This document shows, one piece after another, positions 23,639-28,817 of a DNA stretch of 28,817 nucleotides (position 1 is its first letter; every line of letters begins with the position of its first letter). The translations under genes were made by a program, and so were the position numbers. The notes beneath the pieces are model-generated. The model ran no database searches, had not been told where the DNA came from, and saw only the letters and a list, made by a program, of their open reading frames with translations. Origin of the DNA: JAVKSM01 sp039583705 (GTDB taxonomy: Bacteria; Actinomycetota; Actinomycetes; Mycobacteriales; Pseudonocardiaceae); contig JAVKSM010000027.1 in the NCBI GenBank assembly GCA_039583705.1, positions 1-28,817 of the forward strand, written 5' to 3'.

Positions 23639-24320
23639 AGCCTGCTCCTTCCTGGTGAGCGCGCCAAGGTAGCCGAGGTTGGAAGACCTCCCACAACTGT
23701 CCCAGGAACAAACTGCCGAAGGCGCGGAGTGCCCGCCATCGCCCGGACAGCCCCGGACCCGTGACCCGTAAGGTGGTCAACTGGTGGGCGAAGGCGAGCG
23801 GCGGGATGCGGATGATGCCGGCACCGATGAGTGGGGCCGCGTCATCGCCCCCGACCTCGACGAAGCCGGCCAGGAGCCTGGTGTACAGCGTCGTGGTCTC
23901 GCCCCACACGTCTGCGAACCGCGAATACGCGGCCGCGGGATGCCTGATGTCCTTGTAACCGGTGAGGGTCAAGGGGTGGCCGACGGCGTCGGTGAACCAC
24001 AGGCGATAGAGCATGTGGCGCGACGGTTTTCCGTTGGCTTCACCGGAATCCACGAAGAGGTTGAACACGCCGCGCTCGACCGGGAGCCGGCCGCCGAGGA
24101 CGTCGCTGTGGACATAGCCGGCGGCCCGCGCGACGTGGGCCGGATCGGACGTGAAGGTGTAGGTGTCGTCGGTCGCGATGGTCAGGTGGACCATCAGTGT
24201 CGTCGCGGACGCCTTGCCTCGGTAGAAACCCTGCTGGTAGTCGCCTTCGTTGAAGGTGAAGAAGCCCTTCATCTCCTCGGTGAACTCCAGGTGGTACTTG
24301 GGCCGGACGGCGTCGGTCAC
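23631..24320 (-). CDS. Unrecognised companion protein of the GMC oxidoreductase
   Basis: 229 residues from GTG 24320 (MTDAVRPKYHLEFTEEMKGF). The sequence is beta-rich with a repeated-looking plan: an F-T-E-x-M-K-G-F motif, a strand TLMVHLTIATDDTYTFTSDP, then GRLPVERGVFNLFVDSGEAN, RHMLYRLWFTDAVGHPLTLT and GYKDI. The C-terminal part is more helical and basic. I recall a domain beginning in this way (FTExMxG) between GMC and alpha/beta-hydrolase domains of large fused bacterial oxidoreductases, so it is probably the stand-alone form of that middle domain. This should be checked by profile search. No signal peptide or catalytic motif is seen. It starts 7 bp after the GMC stop and ends 8 bp inside the metallophosphoesterase gene. 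A longer frame to 24512 overlaps the GMC gene and is rejected. Confidence 0.8.
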   Translation of the reverse strand: MTDAVRPKYHLEFTEEMKGFFTFNEGDYQQGFYRGKASATTLMVHLTIATDDTYTFTSDPAHVARAAGYVHSDVLGGRLPVERGVFNLFVDSGEANGKPSRHMLYRLWFTDAVGHPLTLTGYKDIRHPAAAYSRFADVWGETTTLYTRLLAGFVEVGGDDAAPLIGAGIIRIPPLAFAHQLTTLRVTGPGLSGRWRALRAFGSLFLGQLWEVFQPRLPWRAHQEGAGYA

Positions 24321-24327
24321 GACTGCC

Positions 24328-26127
24328 CTACCTTTCTGAGTGGGTCCGATGCTCGCCGTGGTGCGCAGGAGCCTGCTCCAGGGCCGAGATGATGCCGTCG
24401 GCGACGTGGTCGGCGAAGGCGGCGATGGTGAGCGACGGATTAGGCCCGACGGGGCCGGGCATCGCTGATCCGTCGACCACATAGAGGCCGGGGTAGTGGA
24501 ACACCTCCCCATCTCGGTTGATCACTCCCTCCTGATCGTCGCGCGCCATCGGAGCACCCCCGAGGGCATGCACGGTGATGACCCGCTTGAACAACCACAG
24601 CGGGGTGTTGAGCAGCCGTCCGCCGAGGGCCGTGGCGAGGTCGTGGATCGTCTGCTGCACCCGGTTGAAGTACGTCTCGGAGGCCCGAGTGGTCCAGTTG
24701 AGGTCAAGGTCGCCGTCGCGCAGCCGCATCACACCGTCGGGGATGTCCCTGCCCATGACCAGGATGGGGACCGCAGTCGAGGACACCCGCCCCCCGCCCA
24801 ACAGTGTGGAGACGTCGCCGCTGATGTGGCTGCGTGGCTTGCCGCTCAGATGGGCCACCAGCCGGCGGGCGACGAAGGCGGTCGCCCGCCGAGCCGTGCT
24901 GAGCGCCCCTGCCGACTCCGCCATCCAGGCGAGGAATGCCGGGATGCCGCCGTCCTCCACATAGAACCCCCGCCCGGTGGCGCCGGTGCCATCGTGGCTG
25001 TCCGCGAGGCGGATAGCGCTGGTGATGACCGGCCCCACGCTCGGGTCGAGGTGGCGGGGGAGGGAACGACCGTCGACCCGGCGGTGGGCGTCGGCGACGA
25101 CCGACAGCAGGTCGCCGTTGCCCGAGAACCGGGTGCCGAGCGCAGCCGAGATCAGCGGGAAGACGCTCCGGTTGCGCAGCAGTACGTAGGTGGTCCCGAA
25201 GGTCCCGGCGCCGAGCACGACCCGGCGGGCCTTGACGGTGGTGGTCGGCAGCCGGGTGATCGGCACAACCGCCCGGTCTTCGCTCGGCTGGTGGGTCACG
25301 TAGGTCACCCGGTACCCGGACCTGCCTCCGCCTGGGCCGTCCACCGGCTCGAGGCTCCGGACCTCGGAAAGGGTGCGGATCTCGGCTCCGTGGTCCTTTG
25401 CCCGTGAGAGATACGTGTAATCAAGGGTGTTCTTGGCGCCATAATTGCATCCGGCGTCACATTCGCCGCACAGGCGGCAGGTCTCCCGCGGCCGGCCGTG
25501 GAGGTTGGGCCGTTCCTCACGAAGCGGCACGCCGGGGACCGGGGCCTCTCCGGGGTTGCGGAAGCTGACCGCGAGCTCGGGCAGCAGCCAGTCGAGCCCA
25601 AGCGTTTCCGCCGCTTCCCGCATGGCGATGGTCTTCGGCGTCTGGCTGTACGGCGCCACGTCGAAGGGATACCGCTGAGCATCGATCATCTTCTCGACAG
25701 CGTCATAGTGCGGATCGAGCAGGGCGCGGTCGATGGGCCAGCGTTCGTAACCTCCATCGGGCAGGGCCTCGTCGACGAACCAATGTTCGTCCTTGCGTAT
25801 GAGCACGTTGGCGTAGATGAGGGAGCCGCCACCGAGGCCGCTGGACACCACGCTCTCATTGCCGTTGAAGGCCCAAATGTCAAACAGCCCGTGCAATCCA
25901 GAGCCAGGATCCCAGAGGTTGGCGGCCATGCCCCGAGGATCCCGGGGGAAGGAGCCGGGAGGGTAGGGGCGACCCCGTTCGAGTACGCATACCCGGTACC
26001 CGGCTTCGGCCAGCCGGTAGGCGGTGACCGACGCACCGAACCCTGAGCCGACCACGACGACGTCGAAGTCCTCGACCTTGCCGTCACAGCGCTCTCCGGC
26101 ATCACCGACCCGGGTGCAGGTGACCAT
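24328..26127 (-). CDS. GMC-type FAD oxidoreductase with four-cysteine motif
   Basis: 599 residues, first gene of the operon. The N-terminal FAD motif is FDVVVVGSGFGASVTAYRLA (G27-x-G29). GNESVVSSGLGGGSLIYANV and the C-terminal YPGLYVVDGSAMPGPVGPNP also fit the cholesterol-oxidase-like branch of GMC proteins. HALGGAPM supplies the active-site His (HPLGG in class I cholesterol oxidase). Between about 210 and 235 it has TCRLCGECDAGCNYGAKNTL with Cys217, 220, 223 and 227 (C-x2-C-x2-C-x3-C). This resembles an iron-sulfur or zinc site and is absent from secreted cholesterol oxidases. There is no signal peptide, so it is cytosolic. The likely reaction is flavin-dependent oxidation of a hydrophobic alcohol; the four-Cys site could pass electrons to an acceptor other than oxygen (inference). 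ATG 26127 has AAGGAG at 6-nt spacing. Confidence 0.92.
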   Translation of the reverse strand: MVTCTRVGDAGERCDGKVEDFDVVVVGSGFGASVTAYRLAEAGYRVCVLERGRPYPPGSFPRDPRGMAANLWDPGSGLHGLFDIWAFNGNESVVSSGLGGGSLIYANVLIRKDEHWFVDEALPDGGYERWPIDRALLDPHYDAVEKMIDAQRYPFDVAPYSQTPKTIAMREAAETLGLDWLLPELAVSFRNPGEAPVPGVPLREERPNLHGRPRETCRLCGECDAGCNYGAKNTLDYTYLSRAKDHGAEIRTLSEVRSLEPVDGPGGGRSGYRVTYVTHQPSEDRAVVPITRLPTTTVKARRVVLGAGTFGTTYVLLRNRSVFPLISAALGTRFSGNGDLLSVVADAHRRVDGRSLPRHLDPSVGPVITSAIRLADSHDGTGATGRGFYVEDGGIPAFLAWMAESAGALSTARRATAFVARRLVAHLSGKPRSHISGDVSTLLGGGRVSSTAVPILVMGRDIPDGVMRLRDGDLDLNWTTRASETYFNRVQQTIHDLATALGGRLLNTPLWLFKRVITVHALGGAPMARDDQEGVINRDGEVFHYPGLYVVDGSAMPGPVGPNPSLTIAAFADHVADGIISALEQAPAHHGEHRTHSER

Positions 26128-26205
26128 CGCAGGCTCCTTCTCGGATACAGGGGGCTACCGGGTGAGAGCCTCGACCGGCGCGGGGTGATACCCGCCGCTC
26201 GGGCC

Positions 26206-26261
26206 GTGACCCGGGCGTGACCTGGCCGTGACCTTTGTCGTGGCCCGGCCGTGACCCGGTC
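26206..26261. repeat. Five phased 11-bp GTGACC direct repeats
   Basis: GTGACC begins at 26206, 26217, 26228 and 26251, and a variant GTGGCC begins at 26240, giving spacings of 11, 11, 12 and 11 bp. They lie in the 250-bp region between the divergent GMC operon and dprE1, 79 bp upstream of the GMC start and about 120 bp upstream of dprE1. Helical phasing suggests cooperative binding of a regulator on one DNA face (inference). Confidence 0.7.
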
Positions 26262-26262
26262 C

Positions 26263-26300
26263 GGACCGGACTCGCCCGGGACCGGACTCGCCCGGACCGG
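26263..26300. repeat. 16-bp tandem repeat in the GMC/dprE1 intergenic region
   Basis: GGACCGGACTCGCCCG occurs twice in exact tandem (26263-26278 and 26279-26294), followed by a partial copy. It directly follows the GTGACC repeats. It could be part of the same control region or a neutral duplication. Confidence 0.8.
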
Positions 26301-26363
26301 CGCCATCCTCCGTCGGGCAGCCGTCGACCCGACACCTCCGCCAGGCACCCACCCGATGGTCGG

Positions 26364-26369
26364 TAGCCT
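26364..26369 (+). promoter_or_regulatory. TAGCCT -10 element of dprE1
   Basis: TAGCCT lies 8 nt before the ATG at 26378 with no Shine-Dalgarno between, again a leaderless arrangement. It is identical to the hexamer ahead of both arabinosyltransferase genes. Confidence 0.5.
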
Positions 26370-26377
26370 CGTCGCCG

Positions 26378-27760
26378 ATGCCCGACACCACGACGAACAC
26401 GACGGTGAAAACCACGACGAAGACCCTCACCGGCTGGGGGCGCACCGCGCCGACCGCCGCGCGGGTGCTCGCCCCGTCCTCGGTCGACGAGCTCGCCGCC
26501 GCCCTGCGCGACCCGGGGCGGCGCGGCGTGATCGCCCGCGGGCTGGGCCGCTCCTACGGCGACGCGGCGGGCAACGCCGGCGGGCTCGTGCTCGACATGA
26601 CCGGGCTGGACCACATCCACGGCATCGACGCCGACGCCCGGCTGGCCACCGTCGACGCCGGGGTGAGCCTGGACACCCTGATGCGCGCCGCGCTGCCGCT
26701 GCGGCTGTGGGTCCCGGTGCTGCCCGGCACCCGCCAGGTGAGCGTCGGCGGCGCGATCGCCGCCGACGTGCACGGCAAGAACCACCACGTCGCGGGCAGC
26801 TTCGGCAACCACGTGAGGTCGCTGGACCTGCTGCGCGCCGACGGCTCGGTGGCGCGACTGACCCCCGACGGCGAGGGCGCCGAGCTGTTCTGGGCGACGG
26901 TCGGCGGAATGGGCCTGACCGGCGTGGTACTGCGCGCCACGATCCGGCTGCAGCCCGTCGAGACCGCCTACGTCGTCGTCGACACCGAGCGGGCCACCGA
27001 CCTCGACGACCTCATGGCGCGGCTGTCGCACGGGGACGAGCACTACACCTACTCGGTGGCCTGGTTCGACTCGGTGGCCACCGGGGCGCGGATGGGCCGG
27101 GCCGTGATCACCCGTGGGCGGTCGGCGCGGCTGGTCGACCTGCCGGCCAGGCTGGCCCGGGCGCCGCTGGCCTTCGACGGGCAGCGGCTCGCGACGATGC
27201 CGCCGGTGTTCCCCTCCGGGCTGCTCAACCGGCTCACCGTCGGCGCGTTCAACGAGCTGTGGTACCGCAAGGCGCCCCGGGAGCGCCGCGGCGAGGTGCA
27301 GGACATCACGACGTTCTTCCACCCGCTCGACGTCGTCGGCGAGTGGAACCGGGTGTACGGCCCGCGCGGCTTCCTGCAATACCAGTTCGTGGTCCCGTTC
27401 GGCGCCGAGGAGACCCTCCGGCGCGCCGTGGCGACGATCAGCGCGAGCAGGCACGTCTCGTTCCTCAACGTGCTCAAGCGGTTCGGGGCGGGCAACGACG
27501 CGCCGCTGTCGTTCCCGTGCCCGGGGTGGACACTCGCGGTGGACATCCCCATCGGCGCGGGGTTGGCCAAGCTGTGCGACGAGCTCGACGAGCTGGTGCT
27601 GGCCGCCGGCGGCCGGGTGTACCTGGCCAAGGACTCCCGGTTGGCTGCGGGGACCCTGGCGCGCATGTACCCCCGGCTCGACGAGTGGCAGAAGGTGCGG
27701 GCCGCGGCCGACCCGCACGGCGTGTTCTCCTCCGATCTCGCGAAGAGGTTGGGCCTGTGA
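26378..27760 (+). CDS. dprE1: Decaprenylphosphoryl-beta-D-ribose 2'-oxidase DprE1
   Basis: This 460-residue FAD enzyme oxidises decaprenyl-phospho-ribose at C2'; DprE2 then reduces the keto intermediate to decaprenyl-phospho-arabinose, the donor for the Emb enzymes in this window. FAD-binding motifs are ARGLGRSYGDAAGNAGG and PGTRQVSVGGAIAADVHGKN. GFLQYQFVVPFGAEETLRRA and LAKDSRLAAGTLARMYPRLD mark the substrate half. Length and register match the M. tuberculosis enzyme, and Lys418 falls at the same number. Position 387, the Cys attacked covalently by benzothiazinones in M. tuberculosis, is Ala here (PGWTLAVDIP); a Cys occurs at 381 instead. The gene is divergent from the GMC operon. Its stop once overlapped the dprE2 start but is now separated by a 26-bp duplication. 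Confidence 0.97.
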   Translation: MPDTTTNTTVKTTTKTLTGWGRTAPTAARVLAPSSVDELAAALRDPGRRGVIARGLGRSYGDAAGNAGGLVLDMTGLDHIHGIDADARLATVDAGVSLDTLMRAALPLRLWVPVLPGTRQVSVGGAIAADVHGKNHHVAGSFGNHVRSLDLLRADGSVARLTPDGEGAELFWATVGGMGLTGVVLRATIRLQPVETAYVVVDTERATDLDDLMARLSHGDEHYTYSVAWFDSVATGARMGRAVITRGRSARLVDLPARLARAPLAFDGQRLATMPPVFPSGLLNRLTVGAFNELWYRKAPRERRGEVQDITTFFHPLDVVGEWNRVYGPRGFLQYQFVVPFGAEETLRRAVATISASRHVSFLNVLKRFGAGNDAPLSFPCPGWTLAVDIPIGAGLAKLCDELDELVLAAGGRVYLAKDSRLAAGTLARMYPRLDEWQKVRAAADPHGVFSSDLAKRLGL

Positions 27761-27787
27761 TTCTCGCGAAGAGGTTGTGCCTGTGAT
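27736..27787 (+). repeat. 26-bp tandem duplication at the dprE1/dprE2 junction
   Basis: Bases 27736-27761 and 27762-27787 are adjacent copies with one mismatch (G at 27752, T at 27778). The unit spans the last codons of dprE1, the AAGAGG ribosome-binding site and the GTGAT that overlaps the dprE1 stop with a GTG start. In the first copy the GTG leads to a stop after nine codons, so only the second copy starts dprE2. Confidence 0.93.
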
Positions 27788-28556
27788 CGACGCGGTGGGT
27801 AACCCCCAGTCCCTGGTGCTGCTCGGCGGCACGTCCGAGATCGGCCTGGCGATCGCCGAGCGGTTCGCCGCCGACCGCCCGTTGCGGGTGGTGCTCGCCG
27901 CCCGGCCGGCCGCCACGGGAGGCTCGTCGTCGCGGCTGGACGCCGCGCGGTCGCGCCTGGAACGCCTCGGGTGCACCGTCGAGACCGTCGACTTCGACGC
28001 CCGCGCGCCGCAGACCCATGCCGAGACGGTGCGCAAGGCGTTCGCAGGCGGGGACATCGACGTCGCGGTCGTCGCCTTCGGCGTCCTCGGCGACCAGGAA
28101 CGGGCCTGGACCGACGTCGAGGCGGCGGTCGAGCTGGCTGAGGTGAACTACGTGGCCGCGGTGTCGGTCGGGGTCGCGCTGGCCGCCGAGTTCCGGTCGC
28201 AGGGCCACGGCCGGATCGTCGCGCTGTCCTCGGTGGCCGGCGAACGGGCGCGGCGGTCGAACTTCGTCTACGGCTCCACCAAGGCCGGCATGGACGCTTT
28301 CTACACCGGGCTCACCGAGGCGCTGCGGCCCGCCGGGGTGGGGGTCACCGTGGTGCGGCCCGGGTTCGTGCGCACCCGGATGACCGCGGGCATGGCGCCG
28401 GCCCCCCTGTCGTGCACGCCCGAGCAGGTCGCCGAGGTGGTCGTCGACGCCGTGCGCCGGCGCCGGGAGCTGGTGTGGGCACCGCCCCCGCTGCGCGCCG
28501 TCATGACCGTGCTGCGCCACCTGCCCCGCCCGGTCTTCCGCCGCCTCCCCGTCTGA
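27783..28556 (+). CDS. dprE2: Decaprenylphosphoryl-2-keto-ribose reductase DprE2
   Basis: 257-residue short-chain dehydrogenase that completes the DprE1/DprE2 epimerisation by NADH-dependent reduction to decaprenyl-phospho-arabinose. It begins MIDAVGNPQSLVLLGGTSEI with the cofactor loop GGTSEIG, has DVAVVAFGVLGDQ, the catalytic Ser in IVALSSVAGERARRSNF, and YGSTKAGMDAFYTGL (Y-x-x-x-K). PGFVRTRMTAGMAPAPLSCT follows. GTG 27783 is in the second copy of the 26-bp duplication, with AAGAGG about 10 nt upstream. It is 22 bp from the dprE1 stop. In related genomes the two genes usually touch or overlap, so the gap is explained by the duplication. Confidence 0.96.
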   Translation: MIDAVGNPQSLVLLGGTSEIGLAIAERFAADRPLRVVLAARPAATGGSSSRLDAARSRLERLGCTVETVDFDARAPQTHAETVRKAFAGGDIDVAVVAFGVLGDQERAWTDVEAAVELAEVNYVAAVSVGVALAAEFRSQGHGRIVALSSVAGERARRSNFVYGSTKAGMDAFYTGLTEALRPAGVGVTVVRPGFVRTRMTAGMAPAPLSCTPEQVAEVVVDAVRRRRELVWAPPPLRAVMTVLRHLPRPVFRRLPV

Positions 28557-28647
28557 GCGGCTCGCCCAGTTCCCGCCCGTTTCCGACAAAGCTCGGGACA
28601 AGGACTCCTTACTTCAAGGACGGGGCAGCCCCGGACCGGGCGGTGGG

Positions 28648-28653
28648 TACGGT
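28648..28653 (+). promoter_or_regulatory. TACGGT -10 element of the gene at 28662
   Basis: A TANNNT hexamer 8 nt before a GTG, the same arrangement as at dprE1, the emb genes, gtrA and the oxidoreductase gene. Confidence 0.4.
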
Positions 28654-28661
28654 GCTGGCTC

Positions 28662-28817
28662 GTGCGCCGACGCTTCTGGATCGCCGAGATTCAGATCAGC
28701 GAGGAGATGGAGGCCAAGATCCGGTCGCGACGGTTCGTCACTGGTGATCAGGTCCGTGAGGCTTGTATCCCGGACGCCTACAAGGGTGCCGGTTGGCACT
28801 ACCACCCAGAGCACGGC
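28662..28817 (+). CDS. N-terminal fragment of an unrecognised small protein
   Basis: From GTG 28662 the frame is open to the window end (52 codons) and reads VRRRFWIAEIQISEEMEAKI, then RSRRFVTGDQVREACIPDAY and KGAGWHYHPEHG. The pattern (strand, helix with E-K-I-x-S-R, then VREAC) looks like a real small protein and is faintly reminiscent of BrnT-like toxins, but this is not secure. Codon third positions are less GC-biased than in dprE2. The TANNNT motif 8 nt upstream supports the start. Confidence 0.6.
   Translation, partial: MRRRFWIAEIQISEEMEAKIRSRRFVTGDQVREACIPDAYKGAGWHYHPEHG

Noticed and set aside
26102..28057. 651-residue minus-strand open frame across dprE1
   Set aside because: It is the antisense of a textbook dprE1 and part of dprE2.

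Overview
The window looks like chromosome of a GC-rich, arabinogalactan-making actinomycete. The best fit is the Pseudonocardiaceae or another mycolata-like lineage. The evidence is two Emb-type arabinosyltransferases, a GtrA protein, the DprE1/DprE2 decaprenyl-phospho-ribose epimerase pair, and the proteasome activator Bpa with its C-terminal GQYL. This gene set resembles the Mycobacterium tuberculosis Rv3777-Rv3795 neighbourhood (recalled synteny, not a search). No species is claimed.

Region 1 (1-6334) is accessory DNA. It holds a tail of an unknown gene, a frameshifted small membrane-protein gene, a 723-residue membrane-anchored NACHT/STAND NTPase, a truncated XRE-type regulator, an IS30-family insertion sequence with 27-bp inverted repeats, the last 32 codons of an excisionase cut off by that IS, and a tyrosine integrase. 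The integrase ends 25 bp from the 3' end of a tRNA-Ser(UGA) gene. This is the right end of a tRNA-integrated element that is probably immobilised because xis is broken; the left end is not in view.

Region 2 (6335-10333) is core chromosome: tRNA-Ser, a GNAT acetyltransferase, a quinone-oxidoreductase-like protein, bpa and a DEAD-box RNA helicase.

Region 3 (10586-17710) holds arabinosyltransferase 1, a convergent gtrA whose stop codon abuts the emb stop, and arabinosyltransferase 2. The C-terminus of gtrA is an 18-bp/hexapeptide tandem repeat interrupted by a 100-N assembly gap.

Region 4 (17817-26127) is a tight seven-gene operon on the minus strand. In transcription order it encodes a GMC oxidoreductase with a four-cysteine motif, an unrecognised companion protein, a metallophosphoesterase, an extended SDR (3-beta-HSD-like), an SRPBCC protein, an FAD-linked oxidase, and an alpha/beta hydrolase with a cysteine nucleophile. 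It separates the emb genes from dprE1-dprE2 and is the best candidate here for an undescribed system. Its content suggests oxidation and processing of a sterol-like or other lipidic alcohol, but the substrate cannot be read from the sequence.

Region 5 (26128-28817) starts with an intergenic region carrying helically phased 11-bp GTGACC repeats and a 16-bp tandem repeat. It continues with dprE1 (Ala at position 387, where M. tuberculosis has the benzothiazinone-target Cys), a 26-bp tandem duplication at the dprE1/dprE2 junction, dprE2, and the start of an unknown gene. Six core genes share a TANNNT -10 motif 6-8 nt before the start codon, which suggests leaderless transcripts; the seven-gene operon uses Shine-Dalgarno sequences instead.
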